From: Dipetalonema caudispina
Taxonomy: Eukaryota > Nematoda > Chromadorea > Rhabditida > Onchocercidae
Direction: 5' to 3'
Assembly (NCBI GenBank): GCA_013365325.1
Contig: JABVXV010000134.1
Coordinates: 91,428 to 155,427 of the forward strand
DNA: 64,000 nucleotides
The notes under the pieces were generated by a model. It saw only the letters and a list, made by a program, of their open reading frames with translations. It was not told where the DNA came from and did no database searches. Positions 29,201 through 38,636 of this stretch are shown one piece after another (the first letter of the stretch is position 1; each line of letters starts with the position of its first letter). The translations under genes were made by a program, and so were the position numbers.

Positions 29201-31351
29201 GCTATGAGTTTTTGTGTCGTATCGCCCATAATTCTAATTCTTGCACAATTCTGCTACGCGAACTACACGATTTATAACATTTCTTGTTGGAATTTTCTAC
29301 GGATTTTATTTATTAGTCTAAGCTACCCGTGATACGTATACTACTGTTCAGACCGAATTACAATCAGACAGCAACAGGTTACTCGTCATCAAAATCATGA
29401 AAATGAAAATCAGCCAGTTTCAATTTTGAAAAATTGGAATGGTGAAGATTCTGGATATCGAAAGTTGACAAGAATAAACGGAAAGTGTGATCGGAGTGTT
29501 GGTACCACAGGAAACATTCGCAATATTTCGGTAACTGCAGCTCCAACCATAACACGTATCTACGAAATTCGTCCATTCTCACCAAGTGAATTGAGCAGAT
29601 CGATCCGAAATGCTTACAATGCTGCAGATCAAGCTTATCGTAATATTTGTATGGTCACTAACTACAACTGTCCTTCGTTTCACTATCATTCGTTTCCGTC
29701 GTTTTCCTTCTTTTTTTTTTTTTTTTTTTTTTCTGTCTGTGATTAATTAATTTGAAAATATTCAACAGACCAATTTTGGATGAGTTATAGACTGTAAATT
29801 ATAGATTGGAGATTTCGAGTTGTGAATTTCAGGTAATGTATCCGAATTAATTTTCTGTTTGGTGGGTTTTATCAGATGATTGCAATTTCCGTTTTCAGGT
29901 TATCGTAGCAACTCACTATCACGACAGAACGGTTATTTACCTGCACATGAAAGTTATATGCGATCTGTAACAACACGTCGTGAAAAAGATGGGGTATACT
30001 TTAATTACAACAATTTAAAAATAAGTGTTGTGGAAAATTAACAAAAAAAGTTATGCTTAAAAGAAATACATTGAAACTGTAAAATTTCCCTAATTTTTTT
30101 TCTCTCAAAACTAATTACTGTTTTTTTTTTTTTTTTTCTTTAAATAATATAATATGAAGATATTGTAGCGTTATTACGATGACGGACGTCTGATAACAAA
30201 TGGAAGTCTTTCCAATGGACGTTTCGGTTCTTCATTATCCGATAGCTTGAGGCGTGGTGAACTACGTTATAATCCGAATGGTGATATTCGGGAAGTACAT
30301 CATAGTTCATCGGGTCGTAATGGACGTATTCATAAAAGTCTTTCTACTCGTTAGTACTTTCTATTTTATTTAAATTTATATATTAATTTTTAATTCGAAT
30401 TTTATCCAGACAAACTAATGATCGTTGTAAAATCAACATATATCAGATGTGTACTTAAAAATCATCCTTATACAGTTAATGTAAGCTATATTAATCGATG
30501 AAAAGATAATTTAATTTCACTTTAAAGGTGATGTTTATGATTCGGGTTCGGGTGTTAATTACGATGCTGATCACTATCGTTCATCATCCTATCGTCGTGG
30601 TAGTCAACAGAGTGGTGGTCCATTTGTTGAATTTCCACCAACTTTACCTCGCGATCGTGATGCACCAATACCTCCACCACATCGTGCTAGAGCACCATCC
30701 GATGATTTCTACAGGCCGATCATCAAAAGTCGAAGCTATGCAGATTGGGATGAAGGACGCGGATTTTCACAATCCATTAGAAGGTTAGTAAAGCAGCAAT
30801 TCTTTAAGGAATGAAATTCAACTTGAATTTTTTGTTTAATAAACAAAATGTTTCTGCTATAACGTAGTTTTATTTAGACGTAATGAAGATATGGCTCGAT
30901 TAGAGAATGAATTTCGTGATTCGTTGCTAATGCCATTGCCAAATATGTCAAATAGCAGTGGTAATATGTATGAGCGTGATCATCGTCATGAACAAATACC
31001 CGGTGGTTATGAGACTTACGATCGGGAAGTTAAGAGTAGTAGTGGTCGACGCATCAATAAAGATGGCAATCCCACTGAGTATAAGTAAGTTTCTTTTTAA
31101 TTTCACAAGAATAATTAATACATAAATTTTGGACATTTAGCAATTGCGTCAAAATTACTTAAAAATCTTCCCTTTTAATTCGTTAATTTTAATGAAATTT
31201 TTTGTGAATTTTAATCAAACTTTCAACTTTGTTTTTCTTGATTAGAATATCAATTAAGTATCGTCCAATTAATGTTTTTTTTTCCTTTTTCAGGGAGCAA
31301 TCACAAGAATGTAGTTACAAACGTGAAACAGAATCGGATCGTAGACGTTGA
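5464..31351 (+). CDS. Large unrecognised scaffold-like protein, multi-exon gene with alternative ends
   Basis: This is one gene model assembled by hand from splice sites and reading phase; I do not recognise the product. The longest chain is exons 1-7 (5464-8225), 8-16 (13079-16975), 18175-18274, 18448-18704, 21617-21640, then 22948-31351, about 1,506 residues. Every join keeps the frame with GT..AG introns. The protein is rich in Ser, Arg, Asn and Gln, mostly low complexity, with no signal peptide, membrane segment or catalytic motif. One charged helical stretch lies near residues 525-619 and another Lys/Glu-rich one follows exon 28692-28872. The motif YE(T/I)RP occurs three times. Trp-Pro patches such as KPWDKPQWPGPK recur. 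Alternative ends at 17998 and 19974 and an alternative first exon at 11633 suggest several isoforms. A cytoskeletal or junctional scaffold is possible but is inference. It could also be two overlapping transcription units. Confidence 0.7.
9130..9321 (+). CDS. Orphan ORF, 63 codons, doubtful exon
   Basis: ATG at 9130 opens 63 codons ending in TAG; the frame extends a further 20 or so codons upstream to a TAA. The peptide starts MYGYLPRPNLGYQNHF and is balanced in composition, unlike the Phe/Lys-rich chance frames around it. An acceptor-like AAATTAAG near 9086 would need an incoming phase 1, but all nearby upstream exons end in phase 0, so it does not fit the plus-strand gene. I recognise no family. 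It could be a relic, an unlinked small gene or chance. Confidence 0.15.
   Translation: MYGYLPRPNLGYQNHFISFGYLIGNRDLFEISHTNSIDPWVIEEIRRILYRHKHRKFINDRIA
10836..10867. repeat. 8-bp tandem repeat (AATGAACG)x4
   Basis: Four perfect copies of AATGAACG are followed by a degenerate AACGAAC tail. It is a simple minisatellite in the long intron, with no coding role seen. Confidence 0.85.
11094..11143. repeat. GAT trinucleotide-rich run
   Basis: GAT/AGT/GAC-type triplets are repeated about fifteen times. One frame would read as an Asp/Ser run, but it has no start codon and ends shortly after, so I treat it as a simple repeat upstream of the internal first exon at 11633. Confidence 0.6.
11633..12049 (+). 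CDS. Alternative first exon of the large plus-strand gene
   Basis: ATG at 11633 opens 139 codons that end in phase 0 at a GTTGTT donor after 12049, matching the acceptor at 13079. No acceptor precedes the ATG, so this is best read as a first exon with its own promoter. It begins MSNEISHPSDHDDFFTAAPN and is Ser-rich and polar throughout, like the rest of the protein. It would replace the 208-residue block encoded by exons 1-7. It might instead be trans-spliced at a site upstream of the ATG, as is common in nematodes; no clear site was identified. Confidence 0.65.
13079..16975 (+). CDS. Exons 8-16 of the large plus-strand gene (common central block)
   Basis: Exons: 13079-13216, 13357-13539, 13881-14108, 14742-14980, 15350-15463, 15600-15660 (or from 15591), 15884-16090, 16232-16393, 16769-16975. 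Phases chain correctly, including the phase-2 joins at 14980, 15463 and 15660. The block encodes about 513 residues. Early exons are Ser/Asn-rich and contain REIPWSADT. Exons 15884-16090 and 16232-16393 encode a charged, probably helical run, from DRIDEYHRQKELELEAMRR to NAEKRQKELYFE. Exon 16769-16975 contains IYETRPITATSEE and ends with LLEKERFDIDLLK in phase 0. That phase lets it splice either to 17236 or to 18175, which decides between the short and the longer isoforms. The acceptors at 15591 and 15600 are nine bases apart and both in frame. Confidence 0.75.
17236..17998 (+). CDS. Short-isoform 3' exons with stop at 17996-17998
   Basis: Exons 17236-17395, 17570-17701 and 17835-17998 join in phases 1 and 1 and end in TAA. 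They encode about 151 residues, among the best-conserved looking parts of the protein: RRW-type and Trp/Pro-rich runs such as GKRWKPPPEQSYVWPYL and EFRWQPVIYDPEYKQEH. They are followed by a Gly/Pro-rich tail including AFGGPRTTPSGGFYPHAPNA. The low Ser/Asn content differs from the rest of the protein and suggests a defined binding segment. I cannot name the family; an assignment to muscle Z-band proteins was considered but no PDZ or LIM domain is present. If these exons are used the downstream exons are excluded. Confidence 0.75.
18175..18704 (+). CDS. Linking exons for the intermediate and long isoforms
   Basis: Exon 18175-18274 enters in phase 0 and leaves in phase 1; exon 18448-18704 enters in phase 1 and leaves in phase 0. 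The phase-0 entry fits the exon ending at 16975, not the phase-1 donor at 17701, where a join would hit a stop after about 14 codons. So these exons should be used only when 17236-17998 is skipped. They encode about 119 residues, including DIADWEKIYDLPAHSSTITF and then a Ser/Asp-rich run. From 18704 the transcript can go to 19339 (intermediate end) or to 21617 and beyond. Confidence 0.65.
19339..19974 (+). CDS. Intermediate alternative terminal exons, stop at 19972-19974
   Basis: Exon 19339-19419 (27 codons) joins exon 19543-19974 in phase 0, ending in TGA after 143 residues. The sequence is very rich in Gln, His and Arg, for example YHRQQRLRQQLLSPTS, and the last residues are NDYLSTRS. There is no upstream ATG in the last exon, so it is real only as a spliced terminus. 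It follows the phase-0 donor at 18704. No domain is recognised. The terminal exon may carry a further spliced 3' UTR, since a donor/acceptor-like pair flanks 20111-20148. Confidence 0.6.
20433..21616. other. Intron / 3' UTR of the intermediate isoform
   Basis: No coding exon is supported. The stretch has AT runs, a short (AT)n at about 20977-20996 and scattered acceptor-like sites, including two TTTCAG in quick succession near 21326-21340. Confidence 0.5.
21617..21640 (+). CDS. 24-nt microexon (TASGGPKK)
   Basis: A TTTTCAG acceptor and a GTAAGC donor flank exactly 24 bases that read TASGGPKK in phase 0. The phase matches both the upstream donor at 18704 and the downstream acceptor at 22948. 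Its size and strong flanking sites suggest a regulated cassette microexon. It could be skipped without changing the frame. Confidence 0.55.
22948..25031 (+). CDS. Long-isoform exons, first downstream block
   Basis: Exons 22948-23082, 24230-24322 and 24855-24953 or 24855-25031 all join in phase 0. The last exon has two usable donors (GTGCGT after 24953 and GTGTGA after 25031), and the 78 bases between them stay open in frame, so both forms are possible. The block encodes about 109 or 135 residues. It starts SSDLDQLAQLNEKLLERSRG, a likely short helix, and contains Pro/Val-rich and Ser-rich runs plus GLWRTLSRS in the extended form. No known domain was seen. Confidence 0.65.
25061..25104. repeat. 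(TG)n microsatellite
   Basis: Mixed TG and TGTA dinucleotide run starting about 30 bases after the donor at 25031. It is intronic and was not read as coding. Confidence 0.8.
25105..26961. other. Intron with homopolymer runs
   Basis: No exon is supported between 25031 and 26962. The stretch contains two long A runs near 25149-25214 and one T run near 26636-26655. Confidence 0.55.
26962..28872 (+). CDS. Long-isoform exons, second downstream block
   Basis: Exons 26962-27132, 28389-28514 (or 28359-28514) and 28692-28872. The first two leave in phase 0, the third in phase 1. The first begins SEKQHWPYMPARLGPVTDSA and ends with a regular polar helix-like run. The second starts DDKPRGIMKRRELETKD; an upstream acceptor at 28358 adds ten in-frame codons. 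The third is highly charged, KPKITETVQRVEEHKRIEEI, followed by a Lys/Arg-rich and then His/Ser-rich stretch, and is a candidate coiled coil with a basic tail, possibly a nuclear or acidic-partner contact. No family assignment is made. Confidence 0.7.
29352..31351 (+). CDS. C-terminal exons of the long isoform, stop at 31349-31351
   Basis: Exons 29352-29648, 29899-29993, 30169-30349, 30528-30783, 30878-31084 and 31294-31351 chain in phases 1, 1, 0, 1, 2, 2 and end in TGA. The donor at 29648 (GTATGG) was chosen because it restores phase with the next acceptor. The block encodes about 364 residues rich in Arg, Ser, Gly, Tyr and Asn. It includes RIYEIRPFSPSELSRS, the third copy of the YE(T/I)RP motif, and later SYADWDEGRGFSQSIRRRN, then RLENEFRDSLLMPLPN, and a strongly Arg/Lys/Glu-rich end. 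It reads like a disordered basic C-terminal region with short conserved-looking motifs. Confidence 0.75.
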
Positions 31352-31548
31352 AAATCGAAGAAACATTTCGCATCATTTTTTTTTTCTTTTTTTAGAATAT
31401 TATCTTAATTCTTTTTGCAGTGCCAATTTTGTTCTTTTTTCTTCTTTTTTCTTGAAAATTCTTCTTTATAAGCTCAAATATTATAGTTTAAAGATGGAAA
31501 AAAGATGCGAGTTCAAGAAAGTATATATCACTCTATTTTATTTGTGAT

Positions 31549-31554
31549 AATAAA
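31549..31554 (+). promoter_or_regulatory. Candidate poly(A) signal AATAAA for the long isoform
   Basis: AATAAA lies about 200 bases after the stop at 31351, a plausible 3' UTR length. In such AT-rich DNA this hexamer is common, so position is the main support. Confidence 0.4.
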
Positions 31555-33500
31555 TTTTAAAATATTTCGTGAAATTATCTAAAAAAAAAAAAGAAAATAT
31601 CTCAAAATATGTTCCAAAATTTGACCTGTTTTTTCTCATCGTACATTATGTATTTAAACAAATAAAAACGGGAAATTATCTTTTCCCTCAAAATTTGAAA
31701 ATACAAAATTTCCACATTTCTTATATTTCGACAGAATTTGAAATTAAAAAATCAAAATTCCATTAATGAAACTTGAAATGACTTAAATATTTTGTATAAA
31801 CAAAAAAAAAAAAAAACTATTTTTCTTTTTATAGCACTTACGAATTATTTTTCTATTCTTCCAACATATCATAATAGAATTTTTGAAGTTTAAATCAAAA
31901 AGATATTTTGTGACATGTTGTAGAAAATTTCCAAAAATATTTGCATTATAATACCTTAACAATCTTTTGAACTTTTCAATATTTTTTTCTTTTTTTTTTT
32001 CGATTGCTATAATTTGCTCCACAACCATCAAAATATTTCACGTATATATTGTCGCAAGATTTTACGTAAAATTATCATCACATTCGCTTTCTCCTATACC
32101 TATTCCTTTATTCATTTTAATTCTTTTTTTTGCTACCATTTCATATTAAAGTAATGTAATCTTTCATTTTCATTCTGCATCATAATTTCTAATTCTTCTT
32201 CGTATGTGAACTTCCTTAAAAAGTTTCATACAATTTTTTTTTTTTTTTTGTTTCACTATGCGAAATGGAACTATGGTTGAAGCTAATTTCGTCGTGTTTT
32301 TTTTTTAATTATCAACCAGCCTTATTTAAATTGCTCCTTAATTAGTATCACAAGATTTTCACTTGCTGTTTATGCATAAAAATTTATCTAAAATAAATAT
32401 TTATGCTAAACATAGTTTACCAATTTATATCATGCATACTTTTTTTCGAATTACCAACGTGATAAAAAAAAAAAAAAAATCAGGTAGGTTTTACAGTTAA
32501 ATTTCTGACCAGTACCGAAATATTGCATTCCTTGTAATACTTTACCTTATAATCGATAGAGTTCACAATCTTCTAAAAGTTTAGTTTTTTCATTTGATAA
32601 TGCAACAGCAACATACAACAATCATTTAACCTTTATGATCGCGAAATAAAATTATGTAGCAATGAATTTATTTTTGTTCAATTCATTGAAGTAAAATTGA
32701 TATACGAAAATAATTATTAAAATTTTGATGAATGTAAATAAATCAGTAAACAATTCCAAAATATGGACCGAATAAACTTCATAGAATAGTTTAGAGGAAT
32801 GAAAAGGAATTTTTAAACTTTTTAAAAACTATTCAAATATAATTCATGTCTAATTTATATTTGAGGATATATTCCTATCCAGTTAATAAGGATCGAATAT
32901 AAATAAAAGCTTTCAATATGAAATAGACACTAATAAAAATTATTAGCTATATATGTACAAACGAGCAAATAATGTAAAGTATAAAAATAAAAAAAAAAAA
33001 AAAAAAAAGACACCGGTAATTTTAAAAAGTTACCTTATAACATATTCATTCTATTAGTAAGGGATGGATATCTTTATGGATACTATTAGCTGATCACAAA
33101 TCTATCTCATTCATATTTTTATAAATTTCATGAAATATTCACACAGATCAGGAGTGATGATAATTGATTGATAAGATGTGATAAAAGATCCATTAGATTT
33201 CTCATTTTCATTGCTATTATAATTCTTTAAATGATTTAAATAGAATTGATAAATTATATGGGGAAATTTTTTTTTTTTTTTTTAGAAATGAGCATATTGA
33301 TGTAACAAATTGAAAGAGAAAAAAAAAAAAAAAGAAAAAAACAATTTCTTTACGTAACTGAGAAAGAACGTTGGAAATGTTTCAACAGTAAAGATTGTAC
33401 AAAAAATCTAATTTCATTTCCTATCTTTTCAATGTATATTTTAATAAATTCAAATTAAGCTTGCATGAGTTAATTTAAATTATGAAAAGTTAACTAATAT

Positions 33501-33506
33501 TTTATT
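33501..33506 (-). promoter_or_regulatory. Candidate poly(A) signal for mig-10
   Basis: The complement reads AATAAA about 310 bases downstream of the mig-10 stop codon. It is one of several AT-rich candidates. Confidence 0.3.
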
Positions 33507-33814
33507 ATTTACAAATAGTGAGCAAAGAATTATTGTAGTGGCTACCTTTTCACTATTAATTATTTGTTTCTTGCAAAAGTGATGAAATTAGAATAGGAAA
33601 AGTTAAAATAAAGAAATAAGATTTTCTATAATTTTAAGAAATACTTTACGCAGACAAAGAAAAAGTGATACGTCAGGTGTAATAATACAAAAAAAAAAAC
33701 ACGCACGTGGAACTACCAATACCACAGTTTTGCCATGTATCAAAATACAAACAAAAAATTTAATTAACAATTGACAGTGGTACTTCATCACAATGTTGAA
33801 AAAGATTCGATAAT

Positions 33815-34360
33815 TTAAAGTTGTCCAATTTTTTGCAATCTCCTTGCCATTGCTATTTCCAATTCTGAATGCAAAGCTTCCGTATTAGTCTGAAAAAATG
33901 AATTCGAAAAAGAATTGAAAAATTTTCAATTCAAATTTTCAGTGGAAAATTTTAATCCAATAAAAAAGACTAAGAATATTTTGTTGACGTATAAAAGTTA
34001 AAATTTCAAATATTTTCTACAATTTGAAATTTACAGCTTCAGTATTACTAATAATGGTTTTATATTCTGCATCATAATTATAAATAAATGTAAAATATGA
34101 AATGATAATCATTTAAGTCATCAAATGAATCAATTGTAAATGTTGTATTTTCATCACCAAAAAGTTTTAAAGAGTAGGGAAAAGTAAAATACCGATTGAA
34201 GTTTAGTGGTATCTGAGCGTTTTGGTGGTGGTGGCGGTGGTATCTTCTTTGGCAGTAATGTCAAAGATGTTTGAGAAGGAATTGCTCCTAACTGATGATG
34301 ATGATGTTGATGATGATGATGATAATGTTGATGATGATAATTATCCATTGCTATATCGTT
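33815..34360 (-). CDS. mig-10: mig-10 C-terminal exons: His-rich run, Pro-rich motif, terminal helix
   Basis: Exons 34360-34193 (56 codons) and 33889-33815 (24 codons plus TAA at 33817-33815). The first has an alternating His/Gln run followed by [19 protein letters not shown], the conserved Pro-rich C-terminal motif of the family and a likely SH3 or profilin ligand. The last exon encodes [16 protein letters not shown], matching the helical end of worm MIG-10. Both joins are phase 0. Confidence 0.93.
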
Positions 34361-34961
34361 CTAGAAAATATAAACATAATAACACTACAATAAAACATAC
34401 AATATTTTCTATCAAAACCGTACTGTAATGAAAATATCTAATCCTATGCAGAAAGATAATATAATTATTCCTAATGATGAATCAAAAAATTTTCCTCTCC
34501 TATTGCTCAAAAATTAAAAAGTTTAAGTTCTAGGAAAAAAAAGAAAATATTTTTCTTAACCCAGTAAAATCTCTTAATTTCATTTGAGAAAAAGTAAAAA
34601 ATATTAATAGAATATGGAGTTAATCGAATCATATGATCGGAATAATGATCTTTTTCTTAATGTTCATTTAAATAAAGAAGAATGTAAGTTGGCAAAAAAA
34701 AAAAAAAGAAAAAACAAAAAGAAAAAGAAGAAGAATACTTCAGTGCCAATCATTGGATTGCCATTTCGTCCATTTTGTATTATAAATTGTGGTTTTGCTG
34801 GTGGTACTGGTGCCATGATAGGTTTTATATTTGATACATAATTACCATTAGTATTAGTATTAGTTAATGAAATTCCATTGTGATATCGTGCAGTAGTAGC
34901 CATATGACTAGTACTTGGCTGTTGTTGTTGTTGTTGTTGTTGTTGCTGCTGTTGTTGTTGC

Positions 34962-34992
<31 letters not shown>

Positions 34993-34994
34993 GC

Positions 34995-35025
<31 letters not shown>

Positions 35026-38000
35026 GCTGTTGTTGTTGCTGCTGTTGCTGTTGTTGTTGTTGTTGATGTTGTTGTTGAAGAGAAGCTGTTTTTGGGGTTG
35101 GTATTCCTACTGAAGTATCATCTTGATTAATATATACATCTGAAAAAAGAGGAAGAAATAAAGTTAAAAATTAAATTATTTAAACAGTAAATATGAAACG
35201 AATGTCAATATTCCTATAATTTCTAGTAAAATTCAATTTTTTTTTTCTTTTTTAATCAATTACTTCAGCGAAAATGGAGTGATCGGTGGTCATATGACAT
35301 AATTCGGATATGTTAGATGGAAAATTTAGAAAATTATTACCATTATGTCATATGAATATTGAGAAAGTCATGAATGCTAAATCAAATTTGGCATTAAAAT
35401 GAATTATAAATTTTAGATGTAGAATAATTACTATTACGAGAATCCTCTCCGTGTGAAATAGTAGAAACTATAGTTGGTGGAGGTGGCGGAAATTGCTCTT
35501 CATCACTATCGCTTTCGGCAGTACCACCACTACGACCACTTGGTGAAGCAATACCATCACTAGAATTTCGATGATCGGTCATCGTTGATTGTCTGTTACC
35601 GAGCATTACATCGCATGGTGCTCGTTTTATGGTACCCGTTATGATATCATCACACTGGAATAAGGTTTTGTATTTCAGCATGGAACAGGTATGATCCTAA
35701 AATGATGAGTAAAATTGGTATGATACGTAAAGTAATATACCTGATCAAAAATGATACTATTTTGATGAGATGAAGGATTTCCATCATTACTAGTTCCGAC
35801 CGATAGCCTGGATGAGATAGATGTTCGTAAATCACGGTTCAAATTTAGCAAAGGTGACGGATCTTGTTGCTGACACTGTCGTATATTCGATTTTCGCATT
35901 TCAACGAATGATACACGATTGGAATCAACAGGTGAAATTTGTGGAATTCCAACTTTAACAGGTTGAATTACTCCATTCGATCCTGTTTGTTGTTGCTTCC
36001 TCATCTCTATATAACTCTCATACAGATTTCGACCATTCTAGAAAAGATATGATAATTTTATAGATGGAAGGAAGAGAAACTCGTCCTAAGACAGTTAATA
36101 GTTGTTCGTTTCTGAACTCATAAGAAATCCATCATCAAATTTTCAAAATTGTTCATTTTAATACTTCTTTTCTTTGCAACATTTGAAAATTTTTGACAAA
36201 AATTCCCGAGAATTGGAAAGAAGATGAGAATGGCTATAAAGAAAGATTAAAATGGATGACAAGAAGGACTGATAAGATGATAAGTAACCTTAGCAATCCT
36301 CAAAGCTACCATCCATTTGTGAAATGTTAACGCATCTTCGATGCAAACATATTTGATATATTTCGATGCTTTCACTTGAATTTTTGGATGCTAAAATTAG
36401 AGAGGTCATTGATAAATATCAATTTGAAGAGAGTAAATTTAAGCGAATTAATTTTGTAAATGAGATAAAAAGTCTTCTAAGCAGTTAGAATTACACAGAT
36501 ATTATCTTTTTTTTAAGGAAATTCGTTTAAAAAAAAAAAAAAAAAAAAAGACTGAATATAAAAAATTTACTTGAGAAAATAAGTCAAACTAAAACAATCA
36601 GTTAAAATATTTATCATCCTATATTCGATAAATCAAAAATTAATTCATTTCATTATTATAGTTTTTTTCCTAAATTTACAGAACAATAAAAATTTCAAAT
36701 CTATCTAGTATAGACAAATTTAAATTTGTATTACTTTTAAAAGATATGAAATAATTTCAGTACTGGCATACTTTAATTGCAAAACCATAATTGGACGGTG
36801 CTTTGTATTTCTTTTTCCAATCAGTAGCCGTATAAACTTGATTAGTTTGCATATTCATCAAGCATTGTAAATCCTTCGAATTACGACTTTTACCCTTTGG
36901 ACAGTAATAGAGACCGGATAAACGAAGTACGAAGAAATGTTTCTTCCATGATTTCTTACCATCTGATTTTAGAAATAACCAACCTTCTGTTTCCGGTGGT
37001 TGTACATTATCACCTTCAAAAAATTCCTGAAATATCATATAACAAATATTAAATTAGTACCATCATATCAAATTAAACATTCATCAATCATTCTTTTTAG
37101 CCGTAACAAATTCTCATATGAATAAATTATCATTTGAAAGTAAATAAAATTGTTTCCTTTTTTTTTTTCTTCGAATTTTGAAATTGAAATTTGAAAAGCT
37201 TAAAAAAAAAAGCCATTAATATTAATTGAACACAAATATATTCTGCAACAATTATCAGGCAAATCTCATAATGAATAACAGGTATGACTACGTAAATTAA
37301 GCCTAACCTATATTTTGCAAATCAGTAAAATACAATTATCGACTGTCATACACTGCTAATTACTGTCAAATTTTGTAATTATTATTTTTAAAATGATTAT
37401 ATCCACTTTGTAAAATTATCTCTCTTAATTCGAATTCGTTTACGATATTTAGAAATTAGGAAGCTAATTAATATGCCTATATTTTGATCATTTATAGTTT
37501 CAAAATGCTACTAAATTACATTTCCATTGGTATAGCATTCTATTTTAATATAATTCCTATTTCTAATCATCATAATAATATTTCTCAGTTCATTTTATCT
37601 TTCATTTTCTTTTTTCTTTTTTCCTACTTACTTTTTTTTTTTCTTCAAATGAAATATTCCTATTCTTAAAAATTAAATACAACACATACCTTAATTACAT
37701 GCCTTTTTGTATTCGGCGATGGTGGACCATGTATCAATGTATCGATGTTTTTCTGCGTTACGAGAAATTCTTCCGGTCGATCCAGGAATGAATATTTATC
37801 CAAACGTCGAGTGAAATATAATTTATTCTGTGAATTTAACGTCCACATCATAATATTTTCCACTAAATATTCATGATCCTCATAGATCCGTTCTGGAATA
37901 ATATAAACTTAATACTATATAATTCCGGAATTATGATAAATGAATTGTTTACTTTTCACTTATATTCTTTGAAAGTATTAACATAAGAAATAAATAGAAT

Positions 38001-38604
38001 GAATAGTTTTTGTTGTAATTTAATTTGCACTTTAATTATTTTAAATACTTACTTATCTTCCATCAAATCATATTTGAATTAATTGATTTCTACCTACTCA
38101 TATTCGTCATTAAAATGATTCAACTTTGACATTAAAGTATACAAACACCTATTAAATGAAAAAATTAGACTAATAAATAAAATGAATTACTAAAACAAAA
38201 AAACAAAAAAAAATTAAAGCGAATTAAGAAGTCATACTTTCAACTCAGGGAATTTAGAAGAAACAATAAAAGTAGAAGGTGATAAAATTAAAATTTCAAA
38301 GGATGAATGAAATTAACAAGTAAATGAATGAATAAAAGGAAAACAAAAAGTTACTGATATAGAGTTCAGGATATTCCTCGACAATAGTATGATGTTCACT
38401 TAATGAAACATTTAATTTTGTGGCAATACGACGGATACATTCAGCAACTGTCCACCTTTCATCGATAAGTAACGAAATGGTAGATGAGCCATCATCAATG
38501 AAAAATTTGACATAAATTTTTTTAATATCTGCTTCACGCATCTTTTCCAATGCTTCTCGAATCTTTGCTGCTTTTATTTCATTAGCAGTAAGTGGCCGTG
38601 TGGG

Positions 38605-38636
<32 letters not shown>

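Larger units (their letters stand above)
31352..33814. other. Intergenic space between two convergent genes
   Basis: No gene is supported in about 2.5 kb between the stop of the plus-strand gene and the stop of minus-strand mig-10. It should contain both 3' UTRs. Open frames here are Phe/Lys/Ile-rich with no splice structure. Several long A or T runs are present, for example near 32466-32480 and 32990-33008. Confidence 0.6.

Noticed and set aside
5464..31351. Assignment to the nematode apical junction protein AJM-1 on size
   Set aside because: Similar length only; the long central coiled coil expected there is not present here.
34880..35130. Plus-strand ORFs of poly-Leu and poly-Val
   Set aside because: They are complements of the mig-10 Gln tract in other frames.
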